Shown here in pieces: positions 37,292 through 44,334 of a DNA stretch of 44,334 nucleotides. Within the stretch, counting starts at the first letter, position 1. Each line of letters begins with the position of its first letter. The position numbers and the translations under genes were made by a program. A model generated the notes under the pieces. That model saw nothing but the letters and a program-made list of their open reading frames with translations, ran no database searches and was not told the origin of the DNA. Source of the stretch: Leyella stercorea (GTDB taxonomy: Bacteria > Bacteroidota > Bacteroidia > Bacteroidales > Bacteroidaceae); NCBI RefSeq assembly GCF_021531355.1, contig NZ_JADYTS010000015.1:1-44334 (forward strand), read 5' to 3'.

Positions 37292-38542
37292 TTATTCTAT
37301 TTTCTCAAACCCCTCAACCAACCCCGAAATAACTCTTCTCGCACGTTGCCACTTAGAGCTACTTGACACAGCAAACTTTTTATGATTGATTGTGATGAAC
37401 GAATCAACCCTTTGGGCTGGGTCGTACTTGTATTCTCGACCAGAGAAATGATTTACAGCACGCAGGAAAGTGGCGAAAGATGTCTTTGAATCAAGGTGGT
37501 TGGTGCGCAAAAGTGCAGCCTTGATGTAAGCAGTCTCGTATTCATGCTCCATGTTGTTTAGGGCAACTAAGATGGTTTCTTTCAATGCTGTCTTATTTTC
37601 TGCTGTTAGGATATCATCAATACTCAGTTCTTCTTGCAGAATGGTTCTGCGTCCATGCTTCCCTTTTGTATTGGCAAGAGCATTCTTTATGGTCTGTCGA
37701 AATTCTATGTCCTCTATTTCCTTACTTTGTTTTGTCCATTCTGCTTTCTTGTCAAGACCTTGCGTAACGCTGGTTTCCACAAGATTTACTATAATTGTTT
37801 TGACACTTTCACGCACGATGGAAAGTTGTTTGTCGTTAAGACTTACTTTGCTCAATGCCGTTGCACTCTTGGGTAGTCCATGGTCAAAGCAGATATAATA
37901 GAGCGTACACATCAGCAATGTATTTCGTTCCTCAAAGATTTCTTCACGAAGACGGAAATACATTTCTGGGAGAGCATGAATGGCAGACAGCATTATTCGC
38001 TTTGATATTGTTGCAAGTTCTTCCGCTGTATGCCCTTTGCTAAAATTGAATACAGCCATTTGTACGAGGGAAGGCAACGAATCCCAAAACTCTTTAGCTG
38101 AGACATAAGGGATATAAAGATGATCGTCATCTTCCTCACTCATATCCTTGTCAACAAGACCATATTCCCTTATCAAGATTAGGTCTTCGTTTGTTTCATT
38201 CTTATCCCTACCAATAACTTCGGAATAGAAACCCAATCGCAGATAGCCAGTGAAAGCCATCATTTCATCGACAACACGTATAGCCACGGCTGTCTTTTCT
38301 TCATCTGACAGAACGGTATCTGTGTTGGACACAAATAGTTTCCGACACTCAATAAGCACGGATGTAGGCACATATTTCGCAGCCATTTTGAATATGCGTT
38401 CAATTTGGCTGAAATCGTTGCGCATCATCTTCATCATATCCAATGAGAAGCGTGAGTAATCCTCTTGGTGTTCCTGCTTCCAAAAATGCACTTTGTCAAG
38501 CGCATCCCTCATGGCGTTCTTTTTGAAATTTCTTATCTCCAT
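37292..38542 (-). CDS. Uncharacterized element-borne protein (416 residues)
   Basis: A 416-residue soluble protein I do not recognise. It is largely helical, acidic in the middle (KDMSEEDDDHLYIPYV) and basic at the C-terminus (SSSSKWQRARRVISGL). The C-terminal segment with FATFLRAVNHFSGREYKYDPAQRVDSFITINHKKFAV looks ordered and could be a DNA-binding or regulatory fold, but no motif is diagnostic. It is the third gene of the minus-strand run int-yhcG-this gene, 42 bases after the YhcG stop, so probably cotranscribed with them. Cargo or an element function are equally possible. Confidence 0.7.
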   Translation of the reverse strand: MEIRNFKKNAMRDALDKVHFWKQEHQEDYSRFSLDMMKMMRNDFSQIERIFKMAAKYVPTSVLIECRKLFVSNTDTVLSDEEKTAVAIRVVDEMMAFTGYLRLGFYSEVIGRDKNETNEDLILIREYGLVDKDMSEEDDDHLYIPYVSAKEFWDSLPSLVQMAVFNFSKGHTAEELATISKRIMLSAIHALPEMYFRLREEIFEERNTLLMCTLYYICFDHGLPKSATALSKVSLNDKQLSIVRESVKTIIVNLVETSVTQGLDKKAEWTKQSKEIEDIEFRQTIKNALANTKGKHGRRTILQEELSIDDILTAENKTALKETILVALNNMEHEYETAYIKAALLRTNHLDSKTSFATFLRAVNHFSGREYKYDPAQRVDSFITINHKKFAVSSSSKWQRARRVISGLVEGFEKIE

Positions 38543-38584
38543 CTGCTATGTTACTGCTATTAGGTGGCAATTTGAGAAAACGTT

Positions 38585-39772
38585 TCATTCACCCAACTGC
38601 TTCAACAAGAAATCTTCCAAGGTCTTTCTGTCTGGCAACTGGAGCATATAGGTGGAAACAAAGAGTTGGTTATCCATGCCAGCAAGGGCATACTCCACCA
38701 TTTTCTTTCCCTTTCGTGTGCAGAGCAATATGCCGACAGGAGGGTTATCCCCTGGCTGCATCTCATTCTCCTTGTAATATGACACATAAGCATTGAGTTG
38801 TCCGAGGTTCTCATGCGAAAACTCCTCGTTCTTCAATTCGATGATAACACCACAATGCAGAATGCGATTGTAGAACACAAGGTCGGGGTAATAATACTCG
38901 TCATCGATAATGATGCGCTTTTGGCGAGCCTCAAAACAAAAGCCTTTGCCCAATTCGAGGATAAACTCTTGTAGATGGCTGATAAGCGCATTCTCCAAAT
39001 CTTGTTCATCTATAATCTCCTGTGCTTTCAGTCCGAGAAATTCAAAGGTGAATGGTTGGCGTATCTGCAACGCAGCAGAGTCGTGTCCTTGCACAGAGGG
39101 CAGGGAAAGTATTTTCTCTGGGTTGTCACTAATACCAGTACGGAAATATAGGTTGGTGCTAATCTGACGGCGAAGTTCACGAACAGACCATGTACACTTG
39201 ATACATTCCTGCTCATAGAAATAACGGGCAAGGGGGTCCTCTACACTCAGCATCTCTCTAATATGAGAAAAAGATAGGCGTGAGACCACTATTTCTGGTG
39301 GCGTTTGTAATTTATGCGACGCTGTCGCACAAATTACATCCGTCTTATTATCTGATGTTTTACAACTCAAAACGGCATTATCTCCAGATTTATTCGACAC
39401 TGTCGCATAAATCTTATTTGGAACGAATAGATGTCCCATTTGCGGATATAGATTATAAAAGTTTCGAGACGTTTGGAATAAAGTGACATTGAGTCCTTTT
39501 CTATTCACTCGTTCCTCTAGTTTCTTCAGCAGTTGCGCTCCATATTCCGCCCTATCCTTACCATGTTGCTCAAACTCTATGATATAATATCCGATGAGCC
39601 AGTTGCGCATGGTCTGCATACGGTTGATAGCCCTTACTGCCGATGACTGAGCTGCATCGTGGGTCGTTTGAATGATGGATGCCAAGTCGCTGAAAGAGTG
39701 AAACGTTTTGCTCCAATCTTCAAAAGGAAGTTCTATTCCTTCGTGAGTGTATGTTGATATTTCGTTTGCCAT
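38585..39772 (-). CDS. YhcG/DUF1016 family PD-(D/E)xK nuclease-domain protein
   Basis: A 395-residue protein of the DUF1016/YhcG family. The N-terminal DUF1016_N domain (about residues 30-120) includes RAINRMQTMRNWLIGYYIIEFEQHG. The C-terminal nuclease domain (about residues 225-390) has the catalytic set in YYYPDLVFYNRILHCGVIIELK: D297 and E312-x-K314. Between them is a variable stretch with KIYATVSNKS and ICATASHKLQ near-repeats, typical of the hypervariable linker in this family. Proteins of this family occur widely on mobile elements; a nuclease role in DNA processing or defence is assumed, not shown. It begins 27 bases after the integrase stop. Confidence 0.88.
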   Translation of the reverse strand: MANEISTYTHEGIELPFEDWSKTFHSFSDLASIIQTTHDAAQSSAVRAINRMQTMRNWLIGYYIIEFEQHGKDRAEYGAQLLKKLEERVNRKGLNVTLFQTSRNFYNLYPQMGHLFVPNKIYATVSNKSGDNAVLSCKTSDNKTDVICATASHKLQTPPEIVVSRLSFSHIREMLSVEDPLARYFYEQECIKCTWSVRELRRQISTNLYFRTGISDNPEKILSLPSVQGHDSAALQIRQPFTFEFLGLKAQEIIDEQDLENALISHLQEFILELGKGFCFEARQKRIIIDDEYYYPDLVFYNRILHCGVIIELKNEEFSHENLGQLNAYVSYYKENEMQPGDNPPVGILLCTRKGKKMVEYALAGMDNQLFVSTYMLQLPDRKTLEDFLLKQLGE

Positions 39773-39799
39773 GTTGCACCTTTTATATATTGAATGTGA

Positions 39800-41263
39800 T
39801 TATTTTTTCATCAGAAGTTCCAGAAGCATTGCCGTCTTCTGTTCTTCTGTCATATTGTTTATGTCCTCCTCCGTTATCTTGGGCTCCAAATCAAGAAGTT
39901 TGCTGTTGTACTCAAACTGGGTTTCCAAAGGATATTGGGCAATATACCTATCCGTTATAGAGTGATTGGTGGAGTGCCCCATGCTTTCGGATATGTACCT
40001 CTGTTCTACACGTGCATGGGTAAGGTTCGTTCCGTAAGAATGTCTGCACCATGTTCCCGATGGGCGCACCTCCCAATGAAGCACATCCTGACAAATCTTG
40101 ATGATTCTGTCCTGTACGTTGGAGTTCTCTTGTGAGATTCGCTTGCGCTTGTCTGCTTTCAATGTCGCACCTTGCAGAATCTTTGGAAATACAAAGCCAT
40201 TGAGTACAGGTTCAGCGGCAATCTCGTCAAGAATCCTTTGAAGAGGTTCTATGATCGGGATAATCACCTCAGAGCCTCCCTCAGTGCGGTTTGTGGTCTT
40301 CACTCTTTTGAACTTGAAGGCTTTTCTGCCAGTATCGAAATAATATTGAGAATAGGTCAACTCTCCTGCATCGGCAAGGTTGAAACCATTACACAGATAT
40401 TGGACAAGGAACAACCCCAAAGAATAGTGTGCTCTCTCAGCATATCCGCTCTTCCAAATGTCGGGATAGCGTTTTTCAACAAACACCCGATACAATTCTG
40501 TCATTTGCTCCACTGTAAGGTAACAATGCTTCCTCGACTCCCCTACAGGAATAGACACCAATTTCTTCTTCTGGATATTGGAGAATGGGTATTCTTGATT
40601 GGTGAGGTAGCCCAAGGAGACGCACTCGTTCCATACAGCCCGACAAGAACGTAGGTATATTCCGCGAGTTGTATTGCTAATCTTGCCGACAAGGTTTCCT
40701 GTTTCGTCTTTTACGCCATGCATCATGCCGTTGTTCCAATACTCTATGTCTTCTTTGTCAACCTTAAAGCCTACAATAGGTCTGTTCCACATTATCTTCT
40801 GAAAGGACTTTAAGGCATACTCGTATGATTCTGCGGTGGTACAACGCTCACCATTATTGTCTGTAAGATAGAAATTAATCTTCTTCTCCCACACGCCAAT
40901 GAAAGACGTTTCTTTCGTGGTATCTACCCCAGTAACAACAGCCTTGATGCGTTCGAGCGACAGACTATTGCCCAAACGCTCAATCATCTCGGTTTGGGCA
41001 TCAAAGATAGCATCAAACTCCATCTTCTTTTCATAGAGTTCTGAACGCACTGCCTTTGCACTTAGCGTGCATACTCTCGCAAAATCTTCTTCCGTAAATT
41101 CGCCAGCAACAAAACTATACCATGATTTTCGGTCTATAGTATAGCGCATAGCGACAGGAAACGTCTCCCTGTCTTTCTTGGGGTGACGCTTGTCAAGGAT
41201 AAGGGCATAAGTACAACTTCCGTACCTTGCGCTCTTGTAAGTAGTGTCCAGTTTCTTTGCCAT
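39800..41263 (-). CDS. Tyrosine recombinase (integrase) of the tet(Q) element
   Basis: A 487-residue site-specific recombinase. An arm-type and SAM-like core-binding region occupies about residues 1-230, and the catalytic domain about 240-450. Recognisable residues are R407 and H408 in WCRHSYGTN, H430 in ESMGHS and the nucleophile Y440 in ITDRYI. The first catalytic arginine is replaced: the usual G-x-R-x-x-D/E reads CNGFNLADAGEL, with N295 at the Arg position, and the His before R407 is T404. Loss of the first Arg is known for IntDOT-type Bacteroidetes integrases. It lies next to attR, with two arm-type repeats in its upstream region, and should integrate and excise the element at tRNA-Met. 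Confidence 0.93.
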   Translation of the reverse strand: MAKKLDTTYKSARYGSCTYALILDKRHPKKDRETFPVAMRYTIDRKSWYSFVAGEFTEEDFARVCTLSAKAVRSELYEKKMEFDAIFDAQTEMIERLGNSLSLERIKAVVTGVDTTKETSFIGVWEKKINFYLTDNNGERCTTAESYEYALKSFQKIMWNRPIVGFKVDKEDIEYWNNGMMHGVKDETGNLVGKISNTTRGIYLRSCRAVWNECVSLGYLTNQEYPFSNIQKKKLVSIPVGESRKHCYLTVEQMTELYRVFVEKRYPDIWKSGYAERAHYSLGLFLVQYLCNGFNLADAGELTYSQYYFDTGRKAFKFKRVKTTNRTEGGSEVIIPIIEPLQRILDEIAAEPVLNGFVFPKILQGATLKADKRKRISQENSNVQDRIIKICQDVLHWEVRPSGTWCRHSYGTNLTHARVEQRYISESMGHSTNHSITDRYIAQYPLETQFEYNSKLLDLEPKITEEDINNMTEEQKTAMLLELLMKK

Positions 41264-41307
41264 TTTGCCAATAGTCTGTAGGTCTCAACTTGCCAATTGT
41301 CTCAAAT

Positions 41308-41329
41308 CTCGGAAAACAATGGGAAAACA
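41308..41329 (+). repeat. Arm-type direct repeat, right copy 1
   Basis: A 22-base identity to 27974-27995, located 45 bases upstream of the integrase start. It may serve both arm binding and autoregulation of int. Confidence 0.75.
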
Positions 41330-41373
41330 AAACCCACCATTTCTCTTATAAACGCCCTATCTTCCTATGCTTT

Positions 41374-41395
41374 TCGGGAAAACAATGGGAAAACA
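41374..41395 (+). repeat. Arm-type direct repeat, right copy 2
   Basis: Contains the same GGAAAACAATGGGAAAACA core (41377-41395) and differs from the other copies just outside it. The spacing to right copy 1 is 66 bases. Confidence 0.7.
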
Positions 41396-41507
41396 AAGAC
41401 ATTTTGATATGGGATTTCTTGGCATATCATAAACTGCCGCAAAATTAGCAAAACGTTGTGTATCAACGAAATTTATCAATATAAAAAATCACAAAACATC
41501 ATTCTCT

Positions 41508-41554
41508 CAGACTCATAATCTGGAGGTCCCTGGTTCAAGCCCAGGCTGGTCCAC
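41508..41554 (+). repeat. attR: 47-bp direct repeat (tRNA-Met 3' end)
   Basis: The right copy of the repeat at 27879-27925, identical over 47 bases. It is the displaced tRNA 3' end and no full cloverleaf is left around it. Confidence 0.93.
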
Positions 41555-41564
41555 GCTTCTATTA

Positions 41565-41600
41565 CAGCGACTTACGCTTCGGCGTAGGCCGCTGTTTTTT
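41565..41600 (+). terminator. Terminator after attR
   Basis: CAGCG-ACTTACGC pairs with GCGTAG-GCCGCTG around a TTCG loop, followed by TTTTTT. It was the tRNA terminator before the tet(Q) element inserted. It may belong to the chromosome or to an older element at the same site. Confidence 0.75.
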
Positions 41601-41607
41601 CGTTTAT

Positions 41608-41629
41608 GCGTAAACAATGCGTAAACAAA
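41608..41629 (+). repeat. Tandem 11-bp motif resembling integrase arm sites
   Basis: GCGTAAACAAT followed directly by GCGTAAACAAA. The period and the AAACAAT core match the halves of the GGAAAACAATGGGAAAACA repeats, and the placement just after a terminator is the same as at the left end of the tet(Q) element. Confidence 0.55.
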
Positions 41630-42265
41630 CTGTTTGAGTTTTGGGGATGTCTATGCTGTGATAATCTATGAAACTCCCCATCATTCCATAAGATGTTATA
41701 TTATGTCTTGTTTAAATATGCGATTGAAGAAATTTGCTCAATTCCAATAAATTTCTCATTGAAACATGATACATTGTCATGCAAAAGCCTTACCTTTGCG
41801 ATGTCTATACTCATACCGAAAGCCCCGATGGGCAGAGGTTGGGTAGACATATACATAATAAGGCGTAACTGTACGCTTTGGTTTTGACAGTGTAAGAACT
41901 TCGCAAACTCTCAACTGCTAGTCAAAAACAAAGCAACGGGAACGCCTCATGGGGTGTATTGTATACAGCCCTTATTGGTTTCGGACGGTTGTACTGTTCG
42001 TTGTCATTGGGGGAATTATATACTTACATCAACGTGGGGCTTTCGGCGTTGCTCGTTTCGACTGGCAGGGCAATGCGAAGGCCTTTACACTGTGGGACGA
42101 GTGACAGGACTGGCTCCACGTTTGAAGCAGTATATATTTTATAAGTATCTGTAAATCAAAAGAAACTTTACGGCATCAAGCGTAAATGATACCATAAAGT
42201 TCCCATTGTATGCAAGAAATCAATCTTGCGTTGTTTATATCAGAAGATGAATTGTTTGCTGCAAA
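41630..42265 (+). pseudogene. Gene-poor region with a long frame broken by one TGA
   Basis: No intact gene is recognised. One plus-strand frame is open from 41693 to 42154 except for a single TGA at 41885. A -7 element TACCTTTG (41791-41798) lies inside it, followed by an 8-bp hairpin AAGGCGTA/TACGCTTT (41860-41879). The encoded text is rich in Cys, Trp and Gly (PKAPMGRGWVDIY before the stop, HGVYCIQPLLVSDGCTVRCH after it) and does not look like an ordinary protein. It could be a decayed gene or a structured non-coding transcript read in a chance open frame. Confidence 0.35.
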
Positions 42266-42559
42266 TTAGCGATTAACATCCATTAACTCGTCTTTTGCTG
42301 TTTCAATGGCTGTAAGTTTCAATTCGTCTTCGCCCTCCAAAGCGTCCAATACTTTGTCGGCAAGCCAAATGGTGAGCATTTCCTTTTCATCCACTTTGAA
42401 GTATGTTGCCATTTGAATTACTTGGCTTCTCTTCGCTCGCCTATCCCCACGTTCTATCTTGCTGAACATTGGAGTATCAATTTCTAAGTATGCAGCTACT
42501 TGGCGCTGCAATATTCCTTGTTCGTCTCTAAGAGACTTTATCTTGTTTCCTAATAACAT
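42266..42559 (-). CDS. XRE family helix-turn-helix regulator
   Basis: A 97-residue Cro/C1-type regulator. The HTH is at about residues 5-60: LGNKIKSLRDEQGILQRQVAAYLEIDTPMFSKIERGDRRAKRSQVIQMATYF. The C-terminal acidic tail may mediate dimer contacts. Closely similar small regulators accompany restriction-modification and abortive-infection-type genes in Bacteroidetes. It starts 8 bases after the stop of the AlbA_2 protein on the same strand, so the two are one operon, and it may control it. No operator was identified. Confidence 0.88.
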   Translation of the reverse strand: MLLGNKIKSLRDEQGILQRQVAAYLEIDTPMFSKIERGDRRAKRSQVIQMATYFKVDEKEMLTIWLADKVLDALEGEDELKLTAIETAKDELMDVNR

Positions 42560-42567
42560 GTCTGCCT

Positions 42568-44124
42568 TTATTCGTTATTTAATATTACGATTTCCCAATA
42601 CCCCCCGAATCTTCCACCTGTTCGTTTAATTTTGCCTAATTCACGAAGTTTACGTATTTGCTTCTCAACTCCTCGTGAAGACATATTCAATTGCATTGCG
42701 ATTTCAGCGGCTGTTATATGTGGGTCTTGTTTTATAATATCTATAATCAAGTCCTTTGTTTCCGAACTTCTTTCCGAACTTTTCGTTTTTGTTTCCGAAC
42801 TTCTTTCCGAACCAAGTATGTCTGTTTCCGAACTGTTGCTATTCGTTTCCGAACTTTCACGACATCCTTCATGAACAGGAATAGTAACCAAGAACGTCAA
42901 GCGGTCATCTGTAGTTTCAAAGATGGCACGTGGTGAACCATTCTCTGCTAACTTTGTTTGTATTGTTGGAACACCAGTTGAGCGACCTTCTGTAAGGTCA
43001 AGTTCTTTTAAGAAATCACCCAAACGACGGTTGCGATAGCGACGGCTTTTTAGTATATCGCCCTTTTCTATATCCTCCTTGGAGATGCTTCTGTCAGGTC
43101 CAGGACAATTGAGTATAGAGATTCCGCTTGGTTCAATGGTAATCTCTATTGGTTCATGCTGCAAGAAATCTCTGTGATATACAGAGTTTACAACTGCTTC
43201 CTCAATAGCATCGTATGGATAGTTCCAAAAACGTTCTGCCTCCTGCCTACCGGAAATCTTACGCACATGCTCTTTGAGTACATTGCTCTTGATGTAATCC
43301 ATTGTCTGTTTTATCATCTGCGGAACACTGCCTTTGAATGTAACTTCTGTGAAATTGTTTGGATCATTCATCTTTCCGTTAGGGAATGTCACTACATCAA
43401 TCTGAGTGTAAGGGAAGAACTTGCTTGGATGCTCGCAGAACATCATGGCTACCACATTGCGAAGCAAACGGTTTTCTTTTGGTCCTGTGTACAGTTCCAT
43501 TTGGTCAAGTATGGTAGAAAGCGGAGTCGTTATCACATCATCAGCCAGTTTGCTACCCACTTTGACAAGATAATCACGAAGAAGCACCAGAGAAATATCT
43601 TCCAACTGGATGTCGCTATTGCCTCGTTCATCAAAAGGCACACGATTAGCCAACTCTCGCAATTCAACGAGAACTTCACCTCTTGCCTCAATGCTACTTG
43701 TGCCACTGCGAATGTAGAAATATTCTTTTGTCCCTTTCGCTGTTACGTTTACTGGCACAGAATATGGACGGTAACTGCCAGCAGGACACCATATAACTAT
43801 CAACTGTTTGCCATCAACCTCCTCTACAGAAGTGCGAGGCAAGTAGTATGGAGTCATTTTGTTGTTGTAGCCCACCATCTCTTGCAAAATGTTATCTATA
43901 TTTTCCATTGGCACGCCTTCTACAGGTCGTATTGCCATGCCTGTCTTATCATCGGTATCTACACCTACAATGATATATCCACCGCCAAGGTCATCAAAGT
44001 CATTGGCGAAAGCACATATACTGTGATATATGCTTCCTGGGTTCCAACCTTTCTTGAACTCAATGCGGTTAGATTCTATTTTCTGCTTGTTAAGCAGGTC
44101 GTTTATGTTTATTGCGAGTGCCAT
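42568..44124 (-). CDS. AlbA_2 (Schlafen-type) ATP-binding putative regulator
   Basis: A 518-residue protein. The N-terminal AlbA_2/Schlafen-like domain (about residues 15-140) shows ESNRIEFKKGW and GGGYIIVGVDTDDKTG. A GHKL-like HATPase_c_4 region (about 310-400) shows YPYDAIEEAVVNSVYHRDF and GRSTGVPTIQTKLAENG. A winged helix is at the C-terminus (DPHITAAEIAMQLNMSSRGVEKQIRKLRELGKIKRTGG). Between the last two is a Ser/Glu/Thr linker built from repeats of SSET/SSER (about 425-455). Such proteins are annotated as transcriptional regulators or DNA helicase-like and are frequent on mobile DNA; some are linked to phage defence. It pairs with the XRE gene. A+T-rich composition points to acquired DNA. 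Confidence 0.87.
   Translation of the reverse strand: MALAININDLLNKQKIESNRIEFKKGWNPGSIYHSICAFANDFDDLGGGYIIVGVDTDDKTGMAIRPVEGVPMENIDNILQEMVGYNNKMTPYYLPRTSVEEVDGKQLIVIWCPAGSYRPYSVPVNVTAKGTKEYFYIRSGTSSIEARGEVLVELRELANRVPFDERGNSDIQLEDISLVLLRDYLVKVGSKLADDVITTPLSTILDQMELYTGPKENRLLRNVVAMMFCEHPSKFFPYTQIDVVTFPNGKMNDPNNFTEVTFKGSVPQMIKQTMDYIKSNVLKEHVRKISGRQEAERFWNYPYDAIEEAVVNSVYHRDFLQHEPIEITIEPSGISILNCPGPDRSISKEDIEKGDILKSRRYRNRRLGDFLKELDLTEGRSTGVPTIQTKLAENGSPRAIFETTDDRLTFLVTIPVHEGCRESSETNSNSSETDILGSERSSETKTKSSERSSETKDLIIDIIKQDPHITAAEIAMQLNMSSRGVEKQIRKLRELGKIKRTGGRFGGYWEIVILNNE
42759..42854 (-). repeat. Six copies of a GTTCGGAAA 9-mer in the AlbA_2 gene linker
   Basis: TTTCCGAAC (plus strand) occurs at 42759, 42771, 42792, 42804, 42825 and 42846, at spacings of 12 or 21 bases. 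All spacings are multiples of three and encode SSET/SSER-type repeats in the linker. Confidence 0.85.
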
Positions 44125-44334
44125 AACTTATGTTTATTGTACTACAAGTGAGAGAAACTTATCACCATAAAAAATATTGTGCGTTATGGTTATATAAATG
44201 CTTTTAAGTGGGGCTACACTTGCCTTTAATTTTATAATATCTTTTTAAGTGAAAAGCTTTCATAAGTAAGTGATCTAAATTATTTTTATATATAAGTACT
44301 AACATGGCTCATTTTTCGTTTTATAGAAAAAGTA
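44125..44334. other. A+T-rich upstream region at the window end
   Basis: It holds the presumed promoter of the AlbA_2-XRE operon, but no clear TAnnTTTG element is placed. No gene is seen before the window ends. Confidence 0.4.

Larger units (their letters stand above)
27879..41554. mobile_element. tet(Q) integrative and mobilizable element in tRNA-Met
   Basis: About 13.6 kb between two identical 47-bp copies of the tRNA-Met 3' end. Contents from left: terminator, direct repeats of arm-site type, DUF3853, VirE, structured oriT candidate, MobC, MobA, two small genes (plus strand), then an rteA chimera, tet(Q), an uncharacterized gene, a YhcG nuclease and the integrase (minus strand). Base composition is more A+T-rich than the flanking chromosome to the left. 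It encodes its own integration and DNA processing but no mating apparatus, so it should be mobilizable by a helper conjugative element. Confidence 0.9.

Noticed and set aside
39299..39415. Repeated GACGCTGTCGCA-like pieces inside the YhcG gene as an insertion
   Set aside because: They are in frame and encode the variable linker common to this family, not a separate element.
42759..42854. CRISPR-like array
   Set aside because: The repeated unit is only 9 bases, its spacing is a multiple of three, and it lies in frame inside a coding gene; no cas genes are present in the window.
43156..44151. Plus-strand frame of 331 codons opposite the AlbA_2 gene
   Set aside because: A shadow of a gene with clear domain motifs on the minus strand.

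Overview
The window looks like a chromosomal segment of a Bacteroidales bacterium, most likely Prevotellaceae. The evidence is the repeated Bacteroidetes promoter signature TAnnTTTG, a SusC/SusD pair, DUF5686 and PCMD proteins, a BspA-type leucine-rich repeat protein with a Prevotella-style C-terminus, and the Bacteroides-lineage tetracycline resistance gene tet(Q). No species is claimed.

Layout. Positions 1-4552 hold an M16 zinc protease (minus) and a divergent secreted GH2 beta-galactosidase (plus). Positions 4563-7754 form an accessory island: two near-identical 350-bp deletion derivatives of an IS66-family element, in the same orientation, flank an AAA ATPase (DUF4143 type) and a BspA-like protein. 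Positions 7805-16956 are housekeeping: dapB, lepB, wbqC-like, a thioesterase, a GNAT-like protein, parE and an S41 protease. Between lepB and wbqC sits a 615-bp unit, a DUF559 endonuclease-like gene between 49-bp GC-rich inverted repeats; its right repeat is now translated as the N-terminus of the WbqC protein. Positions 17096-25658 form an envelope/glycan locus: PCMD protein, Omp85-type beta-barrel, SusC, SusD and an EptA-like phosphoethanolamine transferase overlapping susD. A DUF5686 gene follows on the minus strand.

Positions 27851-41554: a tRNA-Met(CAT) gene is the attachment site of a 13.6-kb integrative and mobilizable element bounded by 47-bp direct repeats of the tRNA 3' end. It carries DUF3853 and VirE replication-type genes, a structured oriT candidate, MobC and MobA mobilization genes, tet(Q) with its three-codon leader peptide, a chimeric gene whose 5' part is rteA, an uncharacterized gene, a YhcG/DUF1016 nuclease and a tyrosine integrase. 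There are no conjugation (tra) genes, so transfer would need a helper.

Positions 41555-44334 are A+T-rich. They begin with a terminator and a tandem AAACAA motif arranged exactly as at the left end of the tet(Q) element, so they may be the left end of a second element at the same tRNA. They contain a degraded or non-coding stretch, an XRE regulator and an AlbA_2 (Schlafen-type) ATP-binding protein, and the window ends there.

The strongest candidates for something new are the DUF559/inverted-repeat unit that rewrote the start of wbqC, the RteA chimera downstream of tet(Q), the tandem element accretion at tRNA-Met, and the IS66-remnant-flanked ATPase/LRR cassette.
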